A DNA stretch of 50,949 nt from Ralstonia sp. ASV6. Its GTDB lineage: Bacteria > Pseudomonadota > Gammaproteobacteria > Burkholderiales > Burkholderiaceae. How positions within the stretch are numbered: position 1 is the stretch's first letter; each line of letters begins with the position of its first letter. Location of the stretch: contig NZ_JAELUI010000021.1 of NCBI RefSeq assembly GCF_016429285.1, positions 1 through 50,949 on the forward strand, in the 5' to 3' direction. The position numbers and the translations under genes are program-made. Under the pieces are notes generated by a model. The model ran no database searches, had not been told where the DNA came from, and saw nothing but the letters and a program-made list of their open reading frames with translations. Positions 35,345 through 44,464 of the stretch are shown here, piece after piece.

Positions 35345-37120
35345 TTACAGGCGGGTGCGCTCTTGCGCGATGTCGTACAGGCGGTTCCACAGCAGCCGGT
35401 TGAAGCCGACCACGAACAGGCTCATCACCACAATGCCCAGTGCAATGCGCGGGAAATCCCCCTTCGATGTCATCTCGGCGATGTAGCTGCCCAGGCCCGT
35501 AGCGACCAGCGTGCGGTCGCCCCACGTGACGTATTCGGAGACGATGCTGGCGTTCCACGAACCGCCGGCAGCCGTCACCAGGCCCGTGAGCAGGTTGGGG
35601 AACACGGCCGGGATCAGGAAGCGCTTCCACATCAGCCAGCCGCGCAGGCCAAAGTTGCGCGCGGCCAGTTTCAACTCGGTCGGGATGCCCGTCGCACCGG
35701 CAATCACGTTGAACAGGATGTACCACTGCGTGCCAAAAATCATCAGCGGGCTCAACCAGATCTCGGGGTTGAGAGAAAAGCGCGCGATGAGCATCACCGC
35801 CAGCGGGAACATCAGGTTGGCCGGGAAGGCCGCCAGAAACTGCGCCACCGGCTGCGCGATACGCGCCACGTTCGGGTTCAGGCCAATGCGGATGCCGATC
35901 GGCACCCAGATCAGCGCAGCCAGCGCAATCAGCACGATCACGCGCGTCATGGTCAGGAAACCGAGCCACAGCACGTGGCCCACTTCTGCCCAGCCCACCT
36001 CAGAGCGCACGAACTGCAGGATGTGCACGACGGCGGCCAACGCGGCCAGGATGATGATCACGTCGGCCACGCGGTTCCACCACGGGAAACGCGCGAAGGC
36101 GCTGTCGCTGTTGACGGCCGTCGGGCGGGTGCGCTCAGCGCCCCAGGAGAGCGTGCGCTCGGCCAGCGCGGCGGTGCGCTCGAGCAGCGCCTTGACCCAT
36201 TCGGAGCGGCGCAGCAGGTCAAGCAGCCACGATTGCGGCTCGCGCTCGGAGGACATCGCATCGAAGCGGAAGCGATCTGCCCAGGCAATCAGCGGGCGGA
36301 ACAGCAACTGGTCGTACAGCAGAATGCCGATCAGCATGGCGAGAATCGCCCAGCCGATGGCCGGCAGGTTCTGCTGCTGGATCGCCAGCGAGATGTACGA
36401 ACCGATGCCCGGCAGCTTGATGTCGTGGCCCGATACCGAGATGGCCTCCGATGCCACCACGAAGAACCAGCCGCCCGACATCGACATCATCATGTTCCAC
36501 AGCAGGCCCGGCATGGCAAACGGCACCTCCAGGCGCCAGAAGCGCTGCCACTTGGACAGGCGGAACACCGTGGCCGCCTCTTCCAGGTCGGTCGGGATGG
36601 TGCGGAACGATTGGTACAAAGAGAACGCCATGTTCCACGCCTGCGACGTGAAGATGGCGAAGATGGCCGCGCATTCCACGCCCACCAGGTTGCCCGGGAA
36701 CAGCGCAATGAAGCCCGTGACGGTAATCGACAGGAAGCCCAGCACCGGAATCGATTGCAGGATGTCCAGCGCCGGCACCATGACCTTCTCGGCCGTGCGG
36801 TTCTTGGAGGCAATGGCCGCAAACGCAAATGAGAACGCCAGCGACGCACCGAGTGCCAGCAGCATGCGGATGCTGGTGCGCAACAGGTAGTAGGGCAGCT
36901 CGACCACATCGAGGCTCACGTCCAGCTGCGTCTCACCCGGCGTGTACGGCACGTTCATCTGCTTGGCGGCAAAGGCCACCAGCACGATGGCCGCCAGGAT
37001 GATGGGCAGCAGTGCCAGGTCAAAGCGGTTGGGCGGCGCCGTCAGCAGGTTGCCGAAGTTGACGCCAAAGTTGGCACCGAAGGGGCCCCGGACGGTGGTT
37101 TCGTTGTCGTTTTGCTGCAT
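35345..37120 (-). CDS. Fused double ABC permease (BinthisProt/NitT-like)
   Basis: The 591-residue protein starts at MQQNDNETTVRG. It contains two binding-protein-dependent permease domains in one chain, each with an EAA-type loop: the first near EEAATVFRLSKWQRFWRLEV (about 170-200), the second near ELKLAARNFGLRGWLMWKRF. Each half has about six membrane helices, joined by a soluble linker (about 310-370). Fusion permits one gene to form the whole channel with two copies of the ATPase. The operon lacks a solute-binding protein. Confidence 0.9.
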   Translation of the reverse strand: MQQNDNETTVRGPFGANFGVNFGNLLTAPPNRFDLALLPIILAAIVLVAFAAKQMNVPYTPGETQLDVSLDVVELPYYLLRTSIRMLLALGASLAFSFAFAAIASKNRTAEKVMVPALDILQSIPVLGFLSITVTGFIALFPGNLVGVECAAIFAIFTSQAWNMAFSLYQSFRTIPTDLEEAATVFRLSKWQRFWRLEVPFAMPGLLWNMMMSMSGGWFFVVASEAISVSGHDIKLPGIGSYISLAIQQQNLPAIGWAILAMLIGILLYDQLLFRPLIAWADRFRFDAMSSEREPQSWLLDLLRRSEWVKALLERTAALAERTLSWGAERTRPTAVNSDSAFARFPWWNRVADVIIILAALAAVVHILQFVRSEVGWAEVGHVLWLGFLTMTRVIVLIALAALIWVPIGIRIGLNPNVARIAQPVAQFLAAFPANLMFPLAVMLIARFSLNPEIWLSPLMIFGTQWYILFNVIAGATGIPTELKLAARNFGLRGWLMWKRFLIPAVFPNLLTGLVTAAGGSWNASIVSEYVTWGDRTLVATGLGSYIAEMTSKGDFPRIALGIVVMSLFVVGFNRLLWNRLYDIAQERTRL

Positions 37121-37303
37121 CTTGAATGACCGGGACAAATCGCTGGACAAATCGCGCTGACGAAAGTCGTGTGGCCCAATGTCTGGACCAAGGCGCGATA
37201 CGTGGCGTGGGTGGCAGGGCGCGGCGCTTGGCACCCGGCGGCAAGCCGCCTAGTTTACCTTGCGTAACGCCGGATCTCGCCGTGCGGTTGTCAGTCTGCC
37301 TAC

Positions 37304-37324
37304 GTCACATTCCAGAAATGTGAC
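37304..37324. promoter_or_regulatory. Palindromic putative operator GTCACATT-N5-AATGTGAC
   Basis: Perfect 8-bp arms flank CCAGA in the 275-bp gap between the divergent ABC permease (start 37120) and acylphosphatase (start 37396) genes. This is a plausible binding site for a dimeric regulator of either gene. The arm order (TCACA..TGTGA) is the reverse of a CRP site. Confidence 0.5.
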
Positions 37325-37395
37325 AGAGATGCGACAACGTTGGTTTGTCATCTTTCTTCCAACATATTGCCCGCCGCCTGCCCTGGAGCCGCTCC

Positions 37396-37683
37396 ATGTC
37401 CGCCATCGCGCAAGTGATCATTACCGTACAGGGCCGTGTGCAGGGTGTGGGCTATCGGGCTGCCTGTGCCGACATGGCCCGGGCGCTGGGCCTGCGCGGC
37501 TGGGTGCGCAACCGTCGTGATGGGGCGGTCGAGGCTTTCCTGGCCGGCCCCGAAACCCATGTGCTGCGCATGCAGGAATGGATGTGGGAGGGCCCCGACA
37601 GCGCCCTGGTCACCCAGTTGGATGTGGCCCCGGGCACGGCCGAGGTATCGGTATCCGGGTTCGAGATCCGGCCGACGGTGTAG
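37396..37683 (+). CDS. acyP: Acylphosphatase
   Basis: The 95-residue protein starts at MSAIAQVIIT with GGAG upstream; an upstream ATG would add 17 residues. The phosphate-binding loop GRVQGVGYR with catalytic Arg and the Asn motif GWVRNRRDGAVEAFLAG are intact. It hydrolyses acyl phosphates such as carbamoyl or acetyl phosphate in the cytoplasm. It precedes the Pit gene by 138 bp on the same strand. Confidence 0.95.
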   Translation: MSAIAQVIITVQGRVQGVGYRAACADMARALGLRGWVRNRRDGAVEAFLAGPETHVLRMQEWMWEGPDSALVTQLDVAPGTAEVSVSGFEIRPTV

Positions 37684-37821
37684 ACCATACCGCTAGGTCC
37701 TTGCCGCGCCAGTCCCTACATCGGCAATAAACGGAAACAAACGCGACACGAAACCGTCACCTACGGGCCCAGAGCGGCTCCTAGAATCGACCACTCCCCC
37801 AGCCCCCGCCTTGGTGCCCCC

Positions 37822-39408
37822 ATGTCGCATCCCCTTTCCGTGCAACTCGGCGCTGTGCCCGCGCGCTTTCGCAATGCCGGCATTGCGCTGTTTCTGCTGA
37901 TCCTGGCGGCCGCTGCCGCCTACGTGATCAGCCACCTGGTGTCCGACCTGGAAAGCGTGGCTTCCAGTTCGGCGTTTCCGTTTGTCCTGCTTGGCATTGC
38001 ACTGGTCATCGCGCTGGGCTTTGAGTTCGTCAACGGTTTCCACGACACGGCCAATGCAGTGGCCACGGTCATCTACACGCATTCGCTGTCGCCGCATCTG
38101 GCGGTGGTGTGGTCGGGCCTGTGGAATTTTGCGGGGGTGCTGACCTCCAGTGGCGCAGTCGCCTTCGGCATCCTGCAACTGCTGCCGGTGGAGCTGATCC
38201 TGCAGGTGGGCAGCCACTCGGGCTTTGCGATGGTGTTTGCGCTGCTGATCGCGGCCATCATCTGGAACCTGGCGACGTGGTACCTGGGGCTGCCGTCGTC
38301 CAGTTCGCATACGCTCATCGGCTCGATCATCGGCGTGGGGCTGATGAACCAGCTCCTGCGCGGCGCCAACGGCACCAGCGGGGTGGATTGGAGCCAGGCG
38401 CTGGGGGTGGGCAAATCGCTGCTGTTCTCGCCCATCATCGGCTTTCTGCTGGCGGCGCTGCTTCTGCTGGTGCTCAAGGCATTGGTGCGTGTGCCGGCGC
38501 TCTATGCCGAACCCGAGGGCAACCAGCCCCCGCCGTTCTGGATTCGCGCGCTGCTCATCCTCACCTGCACGGGCGTGTCGTTCGCGCACGGCTCCAACGA
38601 CGGGCAGAAAGGCATGGGCCTGATCATGCTGATCCTGATCGGCACGGTGCCCACCGTCTACGCGCTCAACCGCGCCGTCACGCCCGCCGAGACGCAAACC
38701 TTCCTGGCGGTATCGCACCAGGCGTCGGCCGCCTTCGGCAGGTACGCCAACGGAGTGGCGCCTTCGGCCAACCCGCGTGCGGATGTGCAGACCTACGTGC
38801 AGTCGCGCACGCTCACGCCGGCCACGCTGCCCGCCGTGCAGGCACTGACGGACACCATTGCCGTACAGGTCGGCCAGACGGGCTCGATGGCCACCGTGCC
38901 GCAAAACGAGGTGGATAACGTGCGCAACAACATGTACTTGGTCTCCGAGACCATCCGCCTGCTCAAGAAGAACGGCCAACCCGCCATCAGCAAGGATGAT
39001 CAGGCCATCATCGACAACTACAAGCAGCAGCTCGACCACGCCACCAAGTTCATCCCCACGTGGGTGAAGGTGGCGGTGGCGATTGCGCTGGGCCTGGGCA
39101 CGATGGTGGGCTGGAAGCGCATCGTGGTGACGGTGGGCGAGAAGATCGGCAAGCAGCACCTGACGTACGGGCAGGGCGCCTCGGCCGAGTTGGTGGCGAT
39201 GGCCACGATTGGCGCGGCCGATGCGTATGGCCTGCCGGTGTCGACCACGCATGTGCTGTCGTCGGGCGTGGCGGGCACCATGGCTGCCAACGGATCGGGG
39301 CTGCAGTGGAATACGGTGCGCAGCCTGCTGCTGGCATGGGTGCTGACGCTGCCAGCGTCGATCGTGCTGGCCGGCGCGCTGTACTGGGTGTTCAAGGCGG
39401 TGTTCTGA
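37822..39408 (+). CDS. pitA: Inorganic phosphate transporter, Pit family
   Basis: The 528-residue membrane protein has the two Pit signatures GFHDTANAVAT (about 74) and SFAHGSNDGQKGMG (about 253-266), about ten membrane helices and a long soluble loop (about 285-410) between the halves. The C-terminal STTHVLSSGVAGTM repeats the PSSSSHTLIGSIIG motif of the first half, showing the family's internal duplication. Family knowledge: low-affinity proton-coupled uptake of metal-phosphate. A PPK2 kinase gene converges on it, linking phosphate entry and polyphosphate use by position. Confidence 0.95.
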   Translation: MSHPLSVQLGAVPARFRNAGIALFLLILAAAAAYVISHLVSDLESVASSSAFPFVLLGIALVIALGFEFVNGFHDTANAVATVIYTHSLSPHLAVVWSGLWNFAGVLTSSGAVAFGILQLLPVELILQVGSHSGFAMVFALLIAAIIWNLATWYLGLPSSSSHTLIGSIIGVGLMNQLLRGANGTSGVDWSQALGVGKSLLFSPIIGFLLAALLLLVLKALVRVPALYAEPEGNQPPPFWIRALLILTCTGVSFAHGSNDGQKGMGLIMLILIGTVPTVYALNRAVTPAETQTFLAVSHQASAAFGRYANGVAPSANPRADVQTYVQSRTLTPATLPAVQALTDTIAVQVGQTGSMATVPQNEVDNVRNNMYLVSETIRLLKKNGQPAISKDDQAIIDNYKQQLDHATKFIPTWVKVAVAIALGLGTMVGWKRIVVTVGEKIGKQHLTYGQGASAELVAMATIGAADAYGLPVSTTHVLSSGVAGTMAANGSGLQWNTVRSLLLAWVLTLPASIVLAGALYWVFKAVF

Positions 39409-39461
39409 ACGAAACCCGCACAGCGCGCTGGCGTTGCTGCTGGTACCGGTGCCTCAGCAGA

Positions 39462-40361
39462 TCAGTAGACGTTCGGGACGATCATCTCGTCGGGCACCGG
39501 GTGGCGGATGTATTCCGCGTGGTGCACACGTTCGGGCAGCACCACCGGCGGGTGCGGCACCGGGTGATACGGCACCTGGCCGAGCAGGTGGTCGATACAG
39601 TTCAGGCGCGCGCGCTTCTTGTCATCGGCCAGCACCACCCACCACGGCGATTCGGGAATGTGCGAGCGCTCCAGCATCGCTTCCTTGGTGCGTGTGTAGT
39701 CTTCCCAGCGGCGGCGGCTTTCCAGGTCCATGGGGCTGAGCTTCCACTGCTTGAGTGGATCGTCGATACGGCTCTGGAATCGCACTTCCTGCTCTTCGTC
39801 CGTCACCGAAAACCAGTACTTGACGATCTGGATGCCGGAGCGCACGAGCATCTTCTCGAACTCGGGCACCGAGCGGAAGAACTCCTCGTATTCATCATCG
39901 GTGCAGAAGCCCATCACGCGCTCAACACCGGCACGGTTGTACCAGCTGCGGTCGAACAGGACGATCTCGCCGGCAGCGGGCAGGTGCGCCACATAGCGCT
40001 GGAAGTACCACTGCGTGCGTTCACGATTGGTGGGGGCGGGCAGGGCGGCCACGCGGCACACACGCGGGTTCAGCCGCTGGGTGATGCGCTTGATGGCGCC
40101 ACCCTTGCCGGCGGCGTCGCGCCCTTCAAAGATCACCACCAACCGGTGGCCGGTCTCGATCACCCAATCCTGTAATTTGACCAGCTCGCCCTGCAGGCGG
40201 AACAGCTCGCGGAAGTACATGCGTCGGGTCTCGCGAGACTCTTCGCTGATGCCCTCCCCGCCGAGCAGGTGGTCGTCGATTTCCATTTCCAGCTCCTCGT
40301 CCAGGGTGTCGAGGAGGTCTTCCTGCAGCCGCGCCTGTCGCGCCGCGTCGCGTTCGCTCAT
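39462..40361 (-). CDS. ppk2: Polyphosphate kinase 2 (PPK2, class I-like)
   Basis: The 299-residue protein starts at MSERDAARQARLQ with GGAG about 10 nt upstream. Walker A FEGRDAAGKGGAIKRI, the lid region (APTNRERTQWYFQRYVAHLP) and Walker B VLFDRSWYNRAGVERVMGF are all present. It transfers phosphate between polyphosphate and nucleoside diphosphates, mostly making GTP or ATP. Length matches single-domain PPK2 enzymes. It lies convergent to the Pit gene and downstream of rlmJ. Confidence 0.95.
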   Translation of the reverse strand: MSERDAARQARLQEDLLDTLDEELEMEIDDHLLGGEGISEESRETRRMYFRELFRLQGELVKLQDWVIETGHRLVVIFEGRDAAGKGGAIKRITQRLNPRVCRVAALPAPTNRERTQWYFQRYVAHLPAAGEIVLFDRSWYNRAGVERVMGFCTDDEYEEFFRSVPEFEKMLVRSGIQIVKYWFSVTDEEQEVRFQSRIDDPLKQWKLSPMDLESRRRWEDYTRTKEAMLERSHIPESPWWVVLADDKKRARLNCIDHLLGQVPYHPVPHPPVVLPERVHHAEYIRHPVPDEMIVPNVY

Positions 40362-40494
40362 GATGTTCTGCTCCTGCCGTCCTACTGAATGGGGCACGCC
40401 GCCCCGGGGGCGACGCATGTTCAAGCATACGCCCGAGTAGGTAGCACGCCCATGTGGCATGGCAGTGACATGGGGCGGCGGGGCACCAGCAGGC

Positions 40495-41352
40495 TTAGCT
40501 TGTCTGGGCTTCAAGCGTGAACTTGGCGGCGCTGTCCTGGCCGAGTAGGCGGACCAGCGTGGGCATGGCCTCTTCCAGCTGCGCCTTGAGCGTCCACGGC
40601 GGGTTGACGATGAACATGCCGCTGCCGTGCAGGCCCAGGCCGCCAGCCACCGGCTGCTTGACCGTCAAGGTCACGTGCAGCCAGTCGCTTGCTCCCAGCC
40701 GCTTCAGCTGTGCCGGCAGTTGCACCGATTCACGCCGTTGCACCTGCGGATACCACACCGCATACATGCCGGTGGCAAAGCGCTGCAGGCTGTCCTGCAG
40801 GGCCTGCACGGTGCGCGCGTAGTCCCGCTTGTCTTCAAACGAGGGGTCGATCAGCACCACCGCGCGGCGCGGCGGCGGGGGCAGGATCGCCTTGATGCCG
40901 GCAAAGCCGTCGCCGTCATACAGCATGACCCGGCGGCCGGCACCGCGAAAGTTGTTGGACAGCACCTTGATCTCGGTGCTGTGCAGCTCGAACAGGCGCA
41001 GGCGATCGGCGTCGCGCAGCATCTGCCACGCCAGCCACGGCGATCCGGGGTAGTGCTTGAGGTCGCCTTTCGGGTTCAGCTCGCGCACCTGGTCGAGATA
41101 GGCGTCGAGCAGCGGGGGCATCGATTCACCCGCGGCGGCGGCGCGCCACAGCGGGCCGATGCCGGTGTCGAACTCGGCCTTCTTCTGTGCCCACTCGTGG
41201 TCCAGTGCATAGAGGCCGGCGCCCGAGTGCGTGTCGATGTACCAGAACGGCTTGTCCTTCTGCGTCAGGTAGTCGAGCAACTGCGTCACGACGGCGTGCT
41301 TGAGGACATCGGCATGGTTGCCGGCGTGAAAGGCGTGGCGATAACTGAGCAT
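40495..41352 (-). CDS. rlmJ: 23S rRNA (adenine(2030)-N(6))-methyltransferase RlmJ
   Basis: The 285-residue protein begins MLSYRHAFHAGNHADVLKH, a near-invariant RlmJ start. The SAM site is WYIDTHSGAGLYAL and the catalytic motif is NPPW (FIVNPPWTLK). It methylates A2030 of 23S rRNA before ribosome assembly is complete. The stop lies 133 bp before the PPK2 start; no terminator is seen between. Confidence 0.96.
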   Translation of the reverse strand: MLSYRHAFHAGNHADVLKHAVVTQLLDYLTQKDKPFWYIDTHSGAGLYALDHEWAQKKAEFDTGIGPLWRAAAAGESMPPLLDAYLDQVRELNPKGDLKHYPGSPWLAWQMLRDADRLRLFELHSTEIKVLSNNFRGAGRRVMLYDGDGFAGIKAILPPPPRRAVVLIDPSFEDKRDYARTVQALQDSLQRFATGMYAVWYPQVQRRESVQLPAQLKRLGASDWLHVTLTVKQPVAGGLGLHGSGMFIVNPPWTLKAQLEEAMPTLVRLLGQDSAAKFTLEAQTS

Positions 41353-41418
41353 GGACAGGCCAAGTGCGCTTGAAGGCTCAGGCGCACGGGCGGCAGAAAC
41401 AGGGATAAGGCGCGAATG

Positions 41419-42849
41419 CTACCACCGCGCGGGGTGTGTCCCCAGCGGCACGGCAGGCAGCGCCCAGTGCGGCGGCGTGTCGGAAAGCTGCCCAGCGTGA
41501 CGCATGGCCGTGAGCGTGCCGAAGCCGGACGGCGTGGTCTCCAGATAGGCGCCGACGTCTTCATAGTGCGGGTCCGCCACGTCAAAGCCATTCGCCACGC
41601 GACCGAGGCTGCGCAACCAGTGCCCCGTCTGCGCGAGCGACACGCGCACGTGCCAGCTGCCGCCTTCGGTCATGCGGCGTGCGAGTGCCGTCATGGCACC
41701 CGCGGCCATCAGGTAGCCCGCACCGTGGTCCAGCGCCTGGGCGGGCAGCGGGTACGGCTTGTCCTGCCCGGCCGCTTCCGCTTCGGCCCAGTTGAAGCCG
41801 CTGGCGGTCTGCACCAATGAATCGAAACCACGGCGATTCGCCCACGGCCCTTCATAGCCGTACGCACACAGGCTCACATAGACGATGCCGGGGCGTGCCG
41901 CGGCCGCTTGCTCCGGACTGAAGCCGAGCGCAGCCACGCCGCCTGGCCGATAGCCTTGTACGAAGATGTCGGCATCACGCAGCAAGGTGCGTAATTGCGC
42001 GGCATCGGCAGCATCGCGCAAGTCCAGTTGCGCGGAGCGCTTGCCGCGCCCGGTGTCGACCACCAGCGAAGGAATCGCAGGCAGGTGCGGCGCAGTAATG
42101 AGCAAGACGTCCGCCCCATGTGCCGCCAACGTACGGCCGCTCACCGGGCCGGCAATCACGCGTGTGACATCCAGCACGCGCACGCCAGACAACGGCCGCC
42201 CATCGGCGTGCGCGGCCAGCGGTTCAGGCGGGGCATCGCCGATCCGTTCGATGGTCATCAGCGGCTGGCCGGCCAAGGCCATGCCTTGCGGGTGGTGATC
42301 CCACTCGTCAAACGTGCGTGCGGCAGCAACCACCATGCCGGCCCGTGCGGCGGCGTCCTCAAACGCTTCGGCCTTCCACTGGCGCAGCGCTGCCGCCACG
42401 GCATCGCGGTCATACGCGCAGCCGAGCAGCTTGAGCACGCCATCACGGTGATGCGGAAAGTTGGTATGCAAGCGTACCCAGCGACCATCGCCGCAGCGGT
42501 AGATGCCGGCGATCTTGTCCCACGGTTCGGGCGGCAGTTGGCCGTCGACGCGGAAGTAGCGCTCGGAGCGGAATTCCAGCGCGGCGTGGCGCATGTCCAC
42601 CGACACCGTCTGCTTGCGCCCGGTGCGCAGGGTATCAACCTGCGCGGCCGCCAACGCCGAGGCGGCGATAACGCTCTGCGCCAGCGTGTTCACCGAGAAG
42701 GATGAGGGCAGCGCAGCGGCGCCCGTCAACGTCACGCGCGACAGCGCATCGGCAGGCTGGCCGAGCGTGTCCCACAGTTGGGCGAGGGCTTCAGTCGAGG
42801 TGAGGGTCTGCATGGAAGGATCAACCGCATCAGCAACAAGTGACGACAT
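41419..42849 (-). CDS. CoA transferase, CaiB/BaiF (family III)
   Basis: The 476-residue protein starts at MSSLVADAVDPS with GGAG 7 nt upstream. The second half carries the family III core: LSGVRVLDVTRVIAGPVSGR, VDTGRGKRSAQLDL, DADIFVQGYRPGGVAALGF and IVYVSLCAYGYEGPWANRRG. The usual catalytic Asp (after the substrate loop) cannot be placed with certainty. The N-terminal 220 residues resemble a degenerate copy of the same domain. It diverges from an HTH-citrate-synthase-like gene, a pairing that suggests shared acyl-CoA metabolism. Substrate unknown. Confidence 0.9.
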   Translation of the reverse strand: MSSLVADAVDPSMQTLTSTEALAQLWDTLGQPADALSRVTLTGAAALPSSFSVNTLAQSVIAASALAAAQVDTLRTGRKQTVSVDMRHAALEFRSERYFRVDGQLPPEPWDKIAGIYRCGDGRWVRLHTNFPHHRDGVLKLLGCAYDRDAVAAALRQWKAEAFEDAAARAGMVVAAARTFDEWDHHPQGMALAGQPLMTIERIGDAPPEPLAAHADGRPLSGVRVLDVTRVIAGPVSGRTLAAHGADVLLITAPHLPAIPSLVVDTGRGKRSAQLDLRDAADAAQLRTLLRDADIFVQGYRPGGVAALGFSPEQAAAARPGIVYVSLCAYGYEGPWANRRGFDSLVQTASGFNWAEAEAAGQDKPYPLPAQALDHGAGYLMAAGAMTALARRMTEGGSWHVRVSLAQTGHWLRSLGRVANGFDVADPHYEDVGAYLETTPSGFGTLTAMRHAGQLSDTPPHWALPAVPLGTHPARW

Positions 42850-42904
42850 GACAAGACTCCGCAGAAAGAGGGTGCACGCATTACAGTCCTGCGGTGGCAA
42901 TAGC

Positions 42905-42928
42905 GTCAACATTGACTAGACTGATCAA
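42905..42928. promoter_or_regulatory. Putative operator between the CoA transferase and HTH-citrate synthase genes
   Basis: GTCAA-CA-TTGAC (42905-42916) is palindromic, and TTGA/TCAA (42912-42928) forms an overlapping imperfect one, in a 104-bp divergent gap. A natural candidate binder is the helix-turn-helix of the adjacent citrate synthase-like protein. Confidence 0.45.
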
Positions 42929-42953
42929 CCTCGATCGCCCGACCACGCTTGCG

Positions 42954-44186
42954 ATGACCCAGTACCTCGATGCTGCTGAAGCTGCGCAACGCCTGAACAT
43001 CTCGCGCCCAACACTGTACGCCTACGTGAGCCGCGGGCTGCTGGCGGCCTACCCATCGCCCGACGGACGCGGCAGCCGTTATCGCGAAGCCGATGTGACC
43101 CGCCTCGCTGATCAGCGTGCAGGTGGCCGCCGCCCACGCCAGGTGGTGCGCCACGCGCTGGACTGGGGGCTGCCGGTGATGGAATCGGCCATCACGCTCA
43201 TCGACAACGGGCGGCTGTTCTATCGCGGCACGCCTGCATTGGAGCTGGCGGAACACGCTTCGCTGGAAGCCGTTGCCGCGCGGCTCTGGCAATGCGATGA
43301 GGCTGCGGCCTTCAGTGCACCGGCGCCGGTGCTGCCCGAGAGCTGGTACGCCGCGCTGGCCTCCTTGGCAGATGCAGACATCCGTCAGCGCTGCATGGCG
43401 TTGTGCGCGCTTGCCCTGCCGGCGTTGGACGAAGCCGCGTGGCGTCAGGACATCGTACGCACTGCGCGTGATGCCGGTGCACTGCTGCGCCTGGTGTTTG
43501 CCGCCATGCTGGGCCGCGCGCCCGATGCTGCGCCCGTGCATTTGCAATGCCAGCACGCGTGGGGCTTGGATGCACAGGCCGCGGAGGCCATTCGTGTCAC
43601 GCTGGTGCTGTGTGCCGACCACGAACTCAACGCATCGAGCTTTGCCGCACGTGTGGTGGCATCAACGGGGGCGAGTCTTGGTGCCGTGGTCAGCGCTGGG
43701 TTGGCTGCACTCACCGGTGGCCGGCACGGCGGCACCACGGCGCGTGTGGAAGCGCTGCTAAGCGAGCTGGAAGGCGAACGGTCCGTGGCAACGGCACTGC
43801 GCCGCCGGCTCGATCGTGGGGATACGTTGCCCGGCTTCGGTCATCCGCTGTACCGCGAAGCCGATCCGCGTGCGAATGCCATCCTGGCGCGTTTGCCGAA
43901 GACGGGTGCGGTACGCAAGCGGCTGCAATCGGTCATGGACGCCGTGAGCGACCTGACCGGCGATGGGCCATCGGTGGATTTCGCGCTGGTCGCCACACGA
44001 CGCGTGCTGGGGCTGGCGGAGGGTTCCGCCTTTGGCCTGTTTGCGGCAGGGCGCACAGCCGGCTGGATCGCGCACGCGCTGGAGCAGCGTGCAGCAGGGC
44101 AGTTGATCCGCCCACGCGCAGCCTATGTAGGGCCGATGCCGGCCGCGCCGGAAGCACCGGCTGGCCGCATCATTCGCGTGCGTTGA
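42954..44186 (+). CDS. Citrate synthase family protein with N-terminal MerR-like HTH
   Basis: The 410-residue protein starts at MTQYLDAAEAAQRLNISRPT; a GTG at 42894 would add 20 residues. Residues 1-60 form a helix-turn-helix (LYAYVSRGLLAAYPSPDGRG). The citrate synthase fold follows, with CADHELNASSFAARVVASTG (catalytic His), GGRHGG, GFGHPLYREADPRANAI and the late Asp in SVDFALVA. Family knowledge: such fusions make citrate or methylcitrate-like products, or may act as metabolite-sensing regulators. It may regulate the divergent CoA transferase gene. Confidence 0.9.
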   Translation: MTQYLDAAEAAQRLNISRPTLYAYVSRGLLAAYPSPDGRGSRYREADVTRLADQRAGGRRPRQVVRHALDWGLPVMESAITLIDNGRLFYRGTPALELAEHASLEAVAARLWQCDEAAAFSAPAPVLPESWYAALASLADADIRQRCMALCALALPALDEAAWRQDIVRTARDAGALLRLVFAAMLGRAPDAAPVHLQCQHAWGLDAQAAEAIRVTLVLCADHELNASSFAARVVASTGASLGAVVSAGLAALTGGRHGGTTARVEALLSELEGERSVATALRRRLDRGDTLPGFGHPLYREADPRANAILARLPKTGAVRKRLQSVMDAVSDLTGDGPSVDFALVATRRVLGLAEGSAFGLFAAGRTAGWIAHALEQRAAGQLIRPRAAYVGPMPAAPEAPAGRIIRVR

Positions 44187-44195
44187 GACGTTCGA

Positions 44196-44450
44196 TCAGG
44201 CCTGCGGAATCTCGATCTTCACCTCCAGCACTTCCAGGTTGTCCTGGCGCTCGAGGTTGACCTTGATGTCGTCGTTGCCGATCTTCACGTACTTCGAAAT
44301 CACGGCCACCAGCTCGCGCTGCAGCGCGGGCAGGTAGTCGGCAGGCGCGCCGCTGGCGGTGCGTTCATGGGCGAGGATGATCTGCAGGCGTTCCTTGGCG
44401 ACGCTTGCAGTCTTCTTCTTTTCTCCCAGCAGGAAAGACAGAATCGACAT
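44196..44450 (-). CDS. minE: MinE, cell division topological specificity factor
   Basis: The 84-residue protein has the membrane-targeting N-terminus [13 protein letters not shown], the MinD-contact segment [11 protein letters not shown] and the dimerisation region [19 protein letters not shown]. It stimulates MinD ATPase and creates the pole-to-pole oscillation. It follows minD by 14 bp and ends 9 bp from the convergent citrate synthase-like gene. Confidence 0.98.
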   Translation of the reverse strand: MSILSFLLGEKKKTASVAKERLQIILAHERTASGAPADYLPALQRELVAVISKYVKIGNDDIKVNLERQDNLEVLEVKIEIPQA

Positions 44451-44464
44451 GGGGTTGCGTCTCC

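Noticed and set aside
37684-37821. Pho box upstream of the Pit gene
   Set aside because: Only one GTCAC-like half-site is present, with no 11-bp partner.
37693-39252. Open frame of 519 codons on the minus strand opposite the Pit gene
   Set aside because: Shadow; composition is dominated by His, Arg, Gly and Gln.
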